IMG/VR virus record: IMGVR_UViG_3300047359_000709
Span: 1 to 40,788 of that record
Direction: 5' to 3' (one strand)
DNA length: 40,788 nt
Source of the DNA: a virus
The position numbers were made by a program, and so were the translations under genes. The notes below the pieces were generated by a model. It made no database searches, was not told where the DNA came from, and saw nothing but the letters and a program-made list of their open reading frames with translations. Shown in pieces: positions 25,767 to 33,928 of the stretch. Each line of letters starts with the position of its first letter. The first letter of the stretch is position 1.

Positions 25767-26210
25767 ATGACTAAAAACGCAATAAAAGGTATGCATGTCC
25801 CACGCTCGCTATTTCTTGGATTCGAGCATCTATTTGATGAGCTGGAAAGAATCCATGGAGCGGGGCGATCTCAAGATAATTACCCACCACACAATGTAGT
25901 CAAAGTAGATGACGAAAGGTTCGACATCGAGATGGCTGTTGCTGGTTTTTCAATGGAAGAACTTGATGTTACGGTAAAGGATGGAATTTTAGTGGTCAAA
26001 GGTGATCCGCTAGATTCTATAGAGAGGCAGTATATCCATAAAGGTATATCGTCACGCAAATTCGAGAAGAGCTTCCGAATCTCAGAATTTGTGGTAATCG
26101 ATGGTGCCGATTTGAGGGATGGGATGCTCGTGGTGAATGCCAGGATTGAACTTCCCGAAGAGCGGAGACCCAGGAAGATCGCGATACGATCTACTGGGCA
26201 TCAGGAATAG
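25767..26210 (+). CDS. Small heat-shock protein (Hsp20/alpha-crystallin)
   Basis: 147 residues. The alpha-crystallin domain spans about residues 45-135: PPHNVVKVDDERFDIEMAVAG, LDVTVKDGILVVKG, a RQYIHKGISSRKFEKSFRI strand pair and GADLRDGMLVVNA. The N-terminal FGFEHLFDELER-like segment resembles IbpA-type proteins. It should hold unfolding proteins in soluble form; homologues occur in marine T4-like phages. Strong AGGAGG. The second half is more G+C-rich in third positions than its neighbours. A small hairpin (GGAATA/TATTCC, 26204-26220) overlaps the stop. Confidence 0.93.
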   Translation: MTKNAIKGMHVPRSLFLGFEHLFDELERIHGAGRSQDNYPPHNVVKVDDERFDIEMAVAGFSMEELDVTVKDGILVVKGDPLDSIERQYIHKGISSRKFEKSFRISEFVVIDGADLRDGMLVVNARIELPEERRPRKIAIRSTGHQE

Positions 26211-26268
26211 CAATTATTCCGAAGTGAATCAGTAGGTTGTTAACCAAAACAATTTACTGGAGAGACGC

Positions 26269-26382
26269 ATGAAAAAACATGACTATCGAAAGATCGGAAT
26301 CGCAGCTGAAGCAATCATCCTAGTGAGCGTTGTTAACTTAATTGCTCCTTTCGTGATGATTTACCACGCTGCTGCTTTCTGA
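26269..26382 (+). CDS. Small membrane peptide (37 residues)
   Basis: A basic N-terminus (MKKHDYRKIGIAAEA) followed by one hydrophobic segment (IILVSVVNLIAPFVMIYHAAAF). TGGAGAG lies seven bases before the ATG, and a terminator follows. It shares the late Hsp20 transcript. A single-pass inner-membrane peptide is the natural reading; function unknown. Confidence 0.65.
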   Translation: MKKHDYRKIGIAAEAIILVSVVNLIAPFVMIYHAAAF

Positions 26383-26394
26383 TTGAAGAAAACT

Positions 26395-26436
26395 GGGGGG
26401 GGTGACATTCGTTGCCCCCATCCTTATATTTTTTAG
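26395..26436 (+). terminator. Rho-independent terminator after the Hsp20 operon
   Basis: A G-run ending at 26402, TGAC, loop ATTC, GTTG and CCCCC (26415-26419) give a nine-pair stem, two of the pairs being G-U wobbles. A six-T run follows after a short AT-rich stretch. It closes the late Hsp20 transcript. Confidence 0.75.
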
Positions 26437-26451
26437 TTATATGCATATAAC
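26436..26451 (+). repeat. Perfect 16-bp palindrome between terminator and promoter
   Basis: GTTATATGCATATAAC is identical to its reverse complement. It lies about 30 bp upstream of the -35 of the VWA gene promoter, followed by A/T tracts. An operator for a dimeric regulator is possible; so is chance in AT-rich DNA. Confidence 0.6.
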
Positions 26452-26481
26452 GAAATATTTTATAAAAAAAGAAAAAAATAC

Positions 26482-26510
26482 TTTACATTTGTCGCATTAT
26501 CGTCCATAAT
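26482..26510 (+). promoter_or_regulatory. Sigma70-type promoter with A-tract upstream element for the VWA gene
   Basis: TTTACA (26482-26487), 17-bp spacer, CATAAT (26505-26510). The 30 bases before the -35 are almost all A and T with runs of seven A, like an UP element bound by the polymerase alpha subunit. Confidence 0.8.
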
Positions 26511-26537
26511 AGCCTTGTAAATTGATAGGTATCTTAT

Positions 26538-28757
26538 ATGACTAATGTTGCTTCTAAAGAAATTCTCGCTCGACTTCTCGCTAATGAGAATATTATAGTG
26601 AATCATGATCGCGTTCCTACTCCATCTTTTAATGTGCGTGACCGAATACTAACTCTTCCTCAGTGGGATGATATGGCAACTGACACTTATGATCACTTCG
26701 TTGGTCATGAAGTTGGTCATGCCCTTTATACTCCTGAAGAAGGATGGCATGAGAGCGTATCTGAAAGAGGTCAAACCTATCGTTCGTTTCTGAATGTAGT
26801 TGAAGATGCTCGTATCGAAAAAATGATTCAAGCTCGATATCCTGGACTTCGTCGCTCGTTTATCTCATCTTATAAGCGTTTGCTTGCTGAGGGATTCTTC
26901 GGTGCCGATCTAGAAACTATTAATACCTATGGTCTGATTGACCGAATTAATACTTACTTCAAATGTGGACCTTTGGCTGGCGTTCGTATCGACAAGTCAG
27001 AAATGGCATGGGTCAAGGAGATTGAAAAGCTGGAAACTTGGGAACAAGTTGTCGATGTTACCGATCGCCTTTATGATTTCATTATGGGCGAGCAAGCCAA
27101 ACTTGATGAAGAGATTGAACAGTCAATGTCTCAAGAACCAGATGATGAGTATGGTGATGACGAAATGGAAGATTTCGGTGATCTCGAATCAGACGATGGG
27201 GAAGATGATGGTGACAGCGATGGGTTTGGTAACTATGAATCTGATGAAGATGGTGAAGAAGATGAAGGCGGTAGTTCTGGTCCAAACAATGGTGAAGAAT
27301 CTGATGAAGGTGATGACGATTCTGCTTCTGAGACTGGCTCAAACGGTGCTGGCAAAGGCGATCAAGATGACCGAATGAGTTCTAAAACTGATTCAAATCT
27401 AAGAAAATCCATCGAGCAAGAGTTCGGAGATAAATCTGATATAGCATATTCAAATATCACTCTGAATGATGCTCCAGTTGATTCGTTGATTGTTGATTAT
27501 AAGACTCTTTTAAATGAAATTCTGAGCACTACCCCAGACGCGTCTAGACCGTATAATGACCAGTGGGAATGTAATAAAAAGGCTCTAAAATCTGGTAAGG
27601 TTTATTATGATAGATTTCTAAAAAATAATAAAAGTTCTATCAACTATATGGTCAAAGAGTTTGAGATGAAGAAATCTGCTTCAGCTTATTCTCGTCAGAC
27701 GGTTTCTAAAACTGGTGTTATTGATCCTTTGAAGATGAATTCTTACAAGTTTAATGATGACATTTTCCGCAAAGTTACAACGACTCAAGATGGAAAGAGT
27801 CATGGAATGATTATGTATGTTGACTGGTCTGGATCAATGGTCGATGATCTTGTCAATACTGTTGACCAATTGTTGAACCTTGTCCACTTCTGTAGGCAGG
27901 TTAGCATTCCTTTTCGCGTGTTTGCGTTTACTGACCGATTCGACGATGCGGACTATGGAAGAGCTAAAGTTGATGTTGGCACTTCGAAATATGGTTGGGG
28001 ATTCAGGTTGGTTGAATATTTTAATAGCGACATGAAGAAAGTTGATTTCATTAAAGCGTGTCATGCGATATTGGCTATAGCCAAGTATGCCTCGTCGTGG
28101 GGTAGAAATAGTTACTATGAACTTCCTAATGTATTAGATTTGGGTGGCACTCCTCTAGATGATGCTATTGTTGCTGCCATTAAAGTTCACGAAATGTTCC
28201 AGAAAAAGCATCGTGTTGATATTGTGAACACCATCTTCCTGACTGATGGCGATAGCCACCCAATGGAAGCTCAAACAGATTGCGGTGTGGAAAGGCTGTC
28301 ATCGATGTTTGATCATAGAGGAAACTGGAGAATTTTGTATCTTAACGATCCAGTCACCAAAAAACGATATAGAGTCATGGGTCCACGAGGTCAACAAACC
28401 GCTGCATTATTGAAAATGTATCGTGACCGAACTGGTTCAACTACTATTGGTTACCGAATTGTTCCTTCCAGTTTGAGAGGATTTGTTCACTCTATGCCTT
28501 CTCAAGTTGACTATACAGATAGACATCTCCTCCATAAGGAAATGAAGAAAGCTAATTTTGTTGTTTTGCCAACTTCGCTTGGTTATGATAGAGCTTATGC
28601 TATCGCTGGCGGCAAGAATCTTAAAACTTCAAATGGCGCAATTTTGGTTGAGGATGATGCTTCTAAATCTAAAATTAGGACTGCTTTTAAGAAAGCAAAT
28701 AATTCTAGGAAAGGATCTAGAAAACTTCTGAGTGATCTCATTTCTATAGTGGCATAA
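26538..28757 (+). CDS. Zincin-like metallopeptidase / VWA domain protein (CobT-like)
   Basis: 739 residues in three parts: an N-terminal zincin-like domain with HEVGH at 57-61; a low-complexity linker (about 190-290) of Asp, Glu, Gly and Ser; and a C-terminal von Willebrand A domain with a MIDAS DWSGS at 429-433 and a second acidic site near FLTDGDS. The layout resembles CobT-like partners of MoxR-type AAA+ proteins, and such an AAA+ gene follows. Marine phage annotations often say peptidase or cobalamin-related, but no other cobalamin gene is here; remodelling or proteolysis of a protein target fits better. Own promoter. Confidence 0.8.
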   Translation: MTNVASKEILARLLANENIIVNHDRVPTPSFNVRDRILTLPQWDDMATDTYDHFVGHEVGHALYTPEEGWHESVSERGQTYRSFLNVVEDARIEKMIQARYPGLRRSFISSYKRLLAEGFFGADLETINTYGLIDRINTYFKCGPLAGVRIDKSEMAWVKEIEKLETWEQVVDVTDRLYDFIMGEQAKLDEEIEQSMSQEPDDEYGDDEMEDFGDLESDDGEDDGDSDGFGNYESDEDGEEDEGGSSGPNNGEESDEGDDDSASETGSNGAGKGDQDDRMSSKTDSNLRKSIEQEFGDKSDIAYSNITLNDAPVDSLIVDYKTLLNEILSTTPDASRPYNDQWECNKKALKSGKVYYDRFLKNNKSSINYMVKEFEMKKSASAYSRQTVSKTGVIDPLKMNSYKFNDDIFRKVTTTQDGKSHGMIMYVDWSGSMVDDLVNTVDQLLNLVHFCRQVSIPFRVFAFTDRFDDADYGRAKVDVGTSKYGWGFRLVEYFNSDMKKVDFIKACHAILAIAKYASSWGRNSYYELPNVLDLGGTPLDDAIVAAIKVHEMFQKKHRVDIVNTIFLTDGDSHPMEAQTDCGVERLSSMFDHRGNWRILYLNDPVTKKRYRVMGPRGQQTAALLKMYRDRTGSTTIGYRIVPSSLRGFVHSMPSQVDYTDRHLLHKEMKKANFVVLPTSLGYDRAYAIAGGKNLKTSNGAILVEDDASKSKIRTAFKKANNSRKGSRKLLSDLISIVA

Positions 28758-28799
28758 GTGAGAGTTATGATCAGTATAACTAAATGAAATGAAAATTGC

Positions 28800-28828
28800 T
28801 TTACATTTGTGATGAATTTTAGTATAAT
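28800..28828 (+). promoter_or_regulatory. Sigma70-type promoter for the AAA+ gene
   Basis: TTTACA (28800-28805), 17-bp spacer, TATAAT (28823-28828) in the 100-bp gap before the AAA+ gene; close in sequence to the promoter of the VWA gene. Confidence 0.85.
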
Positions 28829-28858
28829 AGCTGTATAAATTGAAAGAGAGAGATGATT

Positions 28859-30001
28859 ATGAATAGTGTTGAAGTTTTGAAATCTGCGTTAGTTGATCGG
28901 TTCGGTAATTCTGCCCTTCGCCCAGCGCAGATCAAAGAAGTTGCTAGGGAACTCGGAATGGCCGATGCTCCCAATGCGTTTTTTAAGAAAGATCTTAAAG
29001 TGGGATATGGTCTTTACAACTTGCCAGGATCTGCTCCTGCTCCAGTTGCTGAAGAGCCTGCTCCTGTTGCTGCTCTTCAACCTAATGCGTTGGTCAAAGA
29101 TCTAAATGTAGAGACCGATGGGTTTACTGAGAACTTGATTCCATCTAAAGATCCGTTGTTTGTTCCTTTCGGAAACTTCAATACTCTGAAGAAAGTTATC
29201 GGTTCCAAACTTTTCTACCCAACTTTTATCACTGGTCTTTCTGGCAATGGTAAGACATTCTCGGTTGAGCAAGCCTGTGCTCAGTTGAAGCGCGAAGTTA
29301 TCCGCATCAACTTTACCATTGAAACTGACGAAGATGACCTGATTGGTGGGTTTCGTTTGATCGATGGCGATACGCGATTCTTCAAAGGTCCAGTTATCAA
29401 AGCAATGGAGCGTGGCGCGGTTCTGCTTCTTGACGAGATTGACTTGGGTAACCCTGCCAAAATAATGTGCCTACAGTCTATTCTTGAGGGGAAAGGATAC
29501 TTTATTAAAAAGACTGGTGAGTTTATCGAACCTGCTCCTGGATTTACAGTAGTTGCTACTGCCAACACTAAAGGTAAGGGATCTGAGGATGGTCGCTTTA
29601 TCGGTACTAATGTGTTGAATGAGGCATTCCTTGAGCGTTTCCCTGTGACCGCTGAGCAGGAATATCCAACTCCTGGTGTTGAGAAACGCATCTTGAAAGC
29701 TGTGTTTAAAGATTTGGGTCTCGATGACAGTGAGTTTATTAATAAGCTGACCGACTGGGCTGATATCATCCGAAAGACTTTCTTTGATGGTGGTATTGAT
29801 GAGTTGATCTCCACTCGCCGACTGGTTCATATTGCTAAAGCCCATAAGATTTTTGGTGATCGAATGACAGCTATCGACATGTGTATCAATCGCTTCGATG
29901 AAGATACCAAAACTTCATTCCGAGATTTGTACTCGAAAATCGATGCGGATGTTGATCAAAATAATAGCAATGACGATGAACTTGCAAACGATGACACTTA
30001 A
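28859..30001 (+). CDS. cobS: MoxR/CobS-like AAA+ ATPase
   Basis: 380 residues. AAA+ core: Walker A GLSGNGKT (126-133, K132), Walker B LLLDEIDLG (D192-E193), sensor region VVATANTKG and an arginine-finger-like FLERFPV. The N-terminal ~70 residues form a small helical domain, then a Pro/Ala-rich linker. Homologues in marine T4-like phages are called CobS, a cobaltochelatase subunit; the adjacent VWA-zincin gene suggests a CobS/CobT- or MoxR/VWA-type chaperone pair instead. ATG at 28859 is chosen over 28853 for spacing to GAGAGAG. Confidence 0.85.
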   Translation: MNSVEVLKSALVDRFGNSALRPAQIKEVARELGMADAPNAFFKKDLKVGYGLYNLPGSAPAPVAEEPAPVAALQPNALVKDLNVETDGFTENLIPSKDPLFVPFGNFNTLKKVIGSKLFYPTFITGLSGNGKTFSVEQACAQLKREVIRINFTIETDEDDLIGGFRLIDGDTRFFKGPVIKAMERGAVLLLDEIDLGNPAKIMCLQSILEGKGYFIKKTGEFIEPAPGFTVVATANTKGKGSEDGRFIGTNVLNEAFLERFPVTAEQEYPTPGVEKRILKAVFKDLGLDDSEFINKLTDWADIIRKTFFDGGIDELISTRRLVHIAKAHKIFGDRMTAIDMCINRFDEDTKTSFRDLYSKIDADVDQNNSNDDELANDDT

Positions 30002-30038
30002 ATGCACTGGAAGTGAGTCTACTCCAGAAATTAAAAAG

Positions 30039-30067
30039 TTGACATTATTGGGTTTATATTGTATAAT
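30039..30067 (+). promoter_or_regulatory. Sigma70 consensus promoter for the gene 45-44-62 operon
   Basis: TTGACA (30039-30044), 17-bp spacer, TATAAT (30062-30067), with five A just upstream of the -35. No terminator is visible until after gene 62, so it may serve all replication genes that follow. Confidence 0.92.
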
Positions 30068-30097
30068 AAATGAAACGAAACGAAAGGAAAGTTATGA

Positions 30098-30952
30098 ATG
30101 AATCTTGAAATTGAATTGAGTGAGTTGCGGAAACGCAAGCTCTTTGTTGCTACTCCCATGTACGGTGGAAACTGTCATGGGATGTATGCCAAGTCTTGTG
30201 CTGAGTTGTCAAAACTTTGCGCTCTTTATGAAGTTGATCTGAAGTTCTTTTATCTTTTCAATGAATCATTAATCACGCGCGCTCGCAACTATTGCGTTGA
30301 TGAGTTTATGCGGAGCGATTATACGCATTTAATGTTTATTGATTCTGACATTGGGTTTGATGCGAATGATGTTCTTTCTTTGCTCGCTATTATGAATCCC
30401 GATGATGAAGAACCAAAAGAAATAATGTGTGGACCATATCCCAAGAAAACTATTGCTTGGGAGAAGATAAAGCGTGCGGTCGATAAAGGATTTGCTGACG
30501 AGAATCCTGGAAACCTTGAGAAGTTTGTCGGGGACTATGTATTCAATCCAACTGACAATACTACTGAAATCGCTATCCATGAGCCTTGTTCGGTTCTTGA
30601 AGGTGGTACAGGGTTTATGATGATTCATCGGTCAGCGTTTGATAAATTCGCAAAAGCATATCCTGACTACTCATACTTGCCAGATCATGTTCGGACTAAA
30701 CATTTTGATGGCTCTCGAGAAATCATTATGTATTTCCAAGCATTGATTGATGAAAAGAGTAAACGATATTTGTCTGAAGATTATATGTTCTGTCAGTGGA
30801 TGCGAGAAATTGGAGTTAAGACTTGGCTGTGCCCTTGGATGAAATTGATGCATACTGGTTCTTATACTTTTGGCGGTTCTTTATCTGATATTGCTGCGCT
30901 TGGAGCTTCAGCTACAGCTGACATTGAAGAAGTAGGAAAGATGAAGTCATGA
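30098..30952 (+). CDS. GT-A glycosyltransferase family protein
   Basis: 284 residues. VATPMYGGNCHGMYAKSC, ESLITRARNYCVDEF and a metal-binding FIDSDIGF near residue 85 mark a GT-A fold seen in many marine T4-like phages; a later EDYMFCQWMREIG looks like an acceptor/base region. It transfers a sugar to an unknown acceptor; with a TET/JBP operon nearby, modified DNA bases are one option, virion or host surface others. AAAGG precedes this ATG; the ATG four bases upstream closes after four codons. Confidence 0.8.
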   Translation: MNLEIELSELRKRKLFVATPMYGGNCHGMYAKSCAELSKLCALYEVDLKFFYLFNESLITRARNYCVDEFMRSDYTHLMFIDSDIGFDANDVLSLLAIMNPDDEEPKEIMCGPYPKKTIAWEKIKRAVDKGFADENPGNLEKFVGDYVFNPTDNTTEIAIHEPCSVLEGGTGFMMIHRSAFDKFAKAYPDYSYLPDHVRTKHFDGSREIIMYFQALIDEKSKRYLSEDYMFCQWMREIGVKTWLCPWMKLMHTGSYTFGGSLSDIAALGASATADIEEVGKMKS

Positions 30953-31263
30953 GAAATTCCAAAGAAATTAAGAAAATAGAATATAAGTTCCGCGAAGATG
31001 AACTGTTTGCTGAGTTTTCTGCCTATATTGCTTCGACCTATAATGGTCATTATGGTCAGGGAGGGTTGCAGACATCTGAAATTATTATTGATCGTGGTCA
31101 TGGTATTGGCTTCTTTTTAGGTAATGTGGATAAGTATAGTGGAAGATATGGTAAGAAGGGATCTCCTGCTGATCACCGCAAGGATTTGATGAAGATTATC
31201 CATTATGGTTTTCTTGCTCTATATGAGCATGATCGTTTGAATGATATTAACATTGAGGAATAA
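30949..31263 (+). CDS. DUF3310-like small protein
   Basis: 104 residues. The segment GIGFFLGNVDKYSGRYGKKG followed by KDLMKIIHYGFLAL resembles the DUF3310 core (LGNxxKYxxRxGKKG), found in many phages and sometimes linked to nucleotide-kinase-like proteins. The first 40 residues are charged. ATGA overlap with the glycosyltransferase gene and close to the clamp gene. Function unknown. Confidence 0.65.
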   Translation: MRNSKEIKKIEYKFREDELFAEFSAYIASTYNGHYGQGGLQTSEIIIDRGHGIGFFLGNVDKYSGRYGKKGSPADHRKDLMKIIHYGFLALYEHDRLNDINIEE

Positions 31264-31267
31264 TATA

Positions 31268-31942
31268 ATGAAATTAAGTGAAAGCACCGTTGATGTTTTG
31301 AAAAACTTTTCAACAATCAACCCATCTTTGGTATTCAAGCAAGGCAATCTGCTTCGAACAGTATCGCCACAAAAGAATATCTTAGCATCGTCTGTAGTTG
31401 CTGAGCAATTCCCTGTTGACTTTGCAATCTATGAGCTGAATCAGTTTTTGGGATTGACGAGCTTGTTTGAAAATGGGGACATTCAGTTCAATCAAAAGGA
31501 TCTTGAGATATCCGAAGGATCTAGCAAATGTAAATATACTTACACCGATCCTTCTATGGTAACAGCTCCACCCGATAAGGATTTGGTGTTGCCTTCTTCC
31601 GAAGTTAATTTCGACATGAGTAAGGAAACTCTGAAGAGGGTTGTTAATGCAGCAAACCAGCTTGGTCTTCCAGAAATTGCTGTTCGTGGTGATGGCACTA
31701 CTATTGGTTTGGTTGCGACTGATAGTAAGAACCCATCGACAAATGAGTATTCTGTTGCAGTCACATCTTCAACCGTTGAAGCTCCTTTGGAAAAGTTTTG
31801 TTTTATTTTTAAAACAGATAACTTTAAATTTATTTCTGACGACTATGTTGTACAGATTTCTTCTAAAGGAATTTCGCACTTCAAGGGCGAGAGAGTAGAA
31901 TATTGGGTTGCCACTGAAGCTGGCAGCACTTATGGCGACTAA
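31268..31942 (+). CDS. 45: Sliding clamp gp45
   Basis: 224 residues, T4 gp45 being 228. It starts MKLSESTVDVLKNFSTINPS as in T4 (MKLSKDTTALLKNFATIN), with VDFAIYELNQFLGLTSLF and a C-terminal KGERVEYWVATEAGSTYGD. It is the trimeric processivity ring for the polymerase and, in T4, the mobile activator of gp55-dependent late transcription. GAGGA sits eight bases before the ATG; the nine-codon upstream extension overlaps the previous gene and is rejected. Confidence 0.95.
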   Translation: MKLSESTVDVLKNFSTINPSLVFKQGNLLRTVSPQKNILASSVVAEQFPVDFAIYELNQFLGLTSLFENGDIQFNQKDLEISEGSSKCKYTYTDPSMVTAPPDKDLVLPSSEVNFDMSKETLKRVVNAANQLGLPEIAVRGDGTTIGLVATDSKNPSTNEYSVAVTSSTVEAPLEKFCFIFKTDNFKFISDDYVVQISSKGISHFKGERVEYWVATEAGSTYGD

Positions 31943-32507
31943 GAAGGTATTTCTAGAGATAGGCACTTGTGATTTTGACACTTGCCTGCCTTTATGCCAA
32001 GGGGACTGGCGAGGGTATATGATTGAAGCTAATCCTAGATATGCTTCTGCTATTGCCCAAGAGTGTCATGATGCTGCTGCTGACATAGAAGTCTATAATT
32101 GCGCGATCTCTGATTATGATGGTGATATAGAAATGATCACTTCTAAAACTGAGGGAATGCCTGATTGGGTGAGAGGAATTAGCCACATATCCTCAAAGAA
32201 TCATAAGGGTGCGCGATTATTGGAAAATGAGAAGAACTTAAAGTTTGCTGGAGAAAAAATAACAGTTCCGTGCATGACTTTAGATTCTTTTATTGAACAA
32301 GCTGAGATTGATCATTTAGATCTTTTGAAGGTTGATGTTGAAGGTCATGAGATGAATATTTTTGGTGATTATTCTTGGAATTTGAAACCTTCTTTGGTCA
32401 AGGTTGAACATTCTCATATTGATGAAAAGCCTCTTGTGGAAATTTTATCTCGTGAGGGATATCTTGTTTGGGTTGAACGAAATGATATTTATGGAGTATT
32501 GAAATGA
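31932..32507 (+). CDS. FkbM-family SAM-dependent methyltransferase
   Basis: 191 residues. FLEIGTCDFDTCLPLC is the SAM-binding loop, MIEANP the following acidic strand, and LDLLKVDVEGHEMNIFGDY the FkbM signature (KxDVEGxE). The family O-methylates sugars, polyketides or other small acceptors. ATG at 31932 overlaps the clamp stop by 11 bases; upstream extension is unlikely. Its place inside the clamp/clamp-loader operon is a cargo insertion; the acceptor could be a phage-made glycan (inference). Confidence 0.87.
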   Translation: MATKKVFLEIGTCDFDTCLPLCQGDWRGYMIEANPRYASAIAQECHDAAADIEVYNCAISDYDGDIEMITSKTEGMPDWVRGISHISSKNHKGARLLENEKNLKFAGEKITVPCMTLDSFIEQAEIDHLDLLKVDVEGHEMNIFGDYSWNLKPSLVKVEHSHIDEKPLVEILSREGYLVWVERNDIYGVLK

Positions 32508-32794
32508 ATATAAATGACTTGATTAAAAACCTGCAATCAGGTATAGTAGAAGTAACTTTTGAAAAAATAAACAATGGCGGTACTCGAATAATGCCTTGTA
32601 CATTGAACCCTGACATTATTTCTGAAGAAACTGGTTCAAGAATTGAAGTCAATTCCGTTGATCCTTCTTCAGATCATGTTGCTGTTTGGGGTTGTGATGT
32701 GAGGAATTGGAGGTCGTTTCGGGTGTCAACTGTGACAGGCTGGAAACCTTTGCCTGATTTTACTATGGGAGAACATCATGAAGCCACGCTATGA
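32504..32794 (+). CDS. Small SH3/Sm-like barrel protein (DUF2693/WYL_2-like)
   Basis: 96 residues. The order of strands in GIVEVTFEKINNGGTRIMPCTLN, then VAVWGCDVRNWRSFRVSTVTGW, matches small phage proteins of the DUF2693 type, predicted barrel folds that may bind nucleic acid. ATGA overlap with the methyltransferase gene. Confidence 0.6.
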   Translation: MNINDLIKNLQSGIVEVTFEKINNGGTRIMPCTLNPDIISEETGSRIEVNSVDPSSDHVAVWGCDVRNWRSFRVSTVTGWKPLPDFTMGEHHEATL

Positions 32795-32990
32795 GTTTAT
32801 CGCTCATCCTTATAAGTGTGAGTATGGGTCGTCAGTAAATACTGAAATTCGCCATACAATTTTAGATAGAGACATATCTCTCGGTGAAATTCTAGATGAA
32901 CTGACCACTTTCCTCAGAGCTGCTGGCTATCAAATTGATGAGAATTATCATTTAGATATTGTGAATAAATTTGGAGATGATGATGCTTGA
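32778..32990 (+). CDS. Small protein of unknown function (70 residues)
   Basis: RYEFIAHPYKCEYGSSVNTE followed by a helix-rich region (EILDELTTFLRAAGYQI). GGAG precedes the ATG, and the gene overlaps both the barrel protein and gene 44, so it is probably real. No family recognised. Confidence 0.55.
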   Translation: MKPRYEFIAHPYKCEYGSSVNTEIRHTILDRDISLGEILDELTTFLRAAGYQIDENYHLDIVNKFGDDDA

Positions 32991-33924
32991 AGAATTCCTA
33001 TGGGTTGAAAGATACAGACCAAAAACGGTTTCTGACACTATTCTTCCCGATTCTTTGAAGAAAACCTTCCAGACATTCGTTGATAATAATAATGTTCCGA
33101 ACCTTCTTCTGACTGGCACTGCTGGAGTTGGTAAAACCACAATAGCAAAAGCCATGCTCGAAGAGTTGGGTTGCGACTATATTGTAATCAATGGTTCTGA
33201 CGAGGGTCGATTGATTGACACTCTGCGTACAAAGATTAAGGGATTCGCATCTTCTATGTCTTTGGCTGGCGGTAGGAAGTATGTCATTCTCGATGAAGCT
33301 GATTACTTGAATGCTGAAACTGTACAGCCAGCACTCCGCAACTTTATGGAAGAATACAGCGCTAACTGCGGATTCATAATGACTTGTAACTTTGCTAACA
33401 AGATTATTGAGCCGTTGCGGTCGCGATGTTCTGTTGTTGAGTTTAAGATGACTCCTGACGACAAACCTAAACTGGCAGGGGAATTCTTCAAACGAGTTTG
33501 TGGCATTCTAACCGAACAGAATGTCGAGTTTGAAAAGGCAACTGTTGCTGAAGTGGTCAAGCGATATTTCCCTGACAACCGTAGAGTGTTGAATGAGTTA
33601 CAAAGATATGCTGCCACTGGTAAGATTGACACTGGTATTCTAGTCAATTTTTCCGATTTGAGTATGAAGCAATTAATGGAATCTATGAAAGCTAAGGAGT
33701 TCACAAAGGTTCGTAAATGGGTTGCTCAAAACTGCGATGGTGATACAACTGCAATCTTCCGTAAAATTTATGATACTGCGAATGAATTTGTAAAACCAAA
33801 TAGCGTTCCTCAACTGGTAGTCACTCTTGCCGATTATCAATACAAGGCTGCATTTGCTGCAGATCCTGAAATAAATATGATGGCGCTGATGACTGAGTTG
33901 ATGATTGACTGTGAATGGGTATAA
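32983..33924 (+). CDS. 44: Clamp loader large subunit gp44
   Basis: 313 residues, T4 gp44 being 319. AAA+ clamp-loader motifs: WVERYRPKTV, Walker A GTAGVGKTT (K51), DEAD at 104-107 (Walker B), MTCNFANKI sensor 1 and LRSRC, the SRC motif with the arginine finger. With gp62 it opens and loads gp45 on primed DNA. Three ATGs occur in a row; the last, at 32983, has the best spacing to GGAG and gives the usual N-terminus. Confidence 0.96.
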   Translation: MLEEFLWVERYRPKTVSDTILPDSLKKTFQTFVDNNNVPNLLLTGTAGVGKTTIAKAMLEELGCDYIVINGSDEGRLIDTLRTKIKGFASSMSLAGGRKYVILDEADYLNAETVQPALRNFMEEYSANCGFIMTCNFANKIIEPLRSRCSVVEFKMTPDDKPKLAGEFFKRVCGILTEQNVEFEKATVAEVVKRYFPDNRRVLNELQRYAATGKIDTGILVNFSDLSMKQLMESMKAKEFTKVRKWVAQNCDGDTTAIFRKIYDTANEFVKPNSVPQLVVTLADYQYKAAFAADPEINMMALMTELMIDCEWV

Positions 33925-33928
33925 TAAA

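Noticed and set aside
26395-26402. Run of eight G as a possible G-quadruplex or assembly error
   Set aside because: It is a single run without partner G-tracts and is explained as the left arm of the terminator, though its exact length may be uncertain.
26538-30001. Cobalamin biosynthesis auxiliary genes (CobS/CobT)
   Set aside because: Only the AAA+/VWA pair is present, with HExxH in the VWA partner; no cobaltochelatase large subunit or other pathway gene is seen, so the pathway claim is not supported.
31264-31269. TATAAT just before the clamp gene
   Set aside because: No -35-like hexamer at 16-18 bp, and it lies between ribosome site and ATG.
33898-33925. TTGATG-N16-TATAAT at the end of gene 44
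   Set aside because: The hexamers are part of conserved gp44 codons, and the -10 lies directly before the next ATG.
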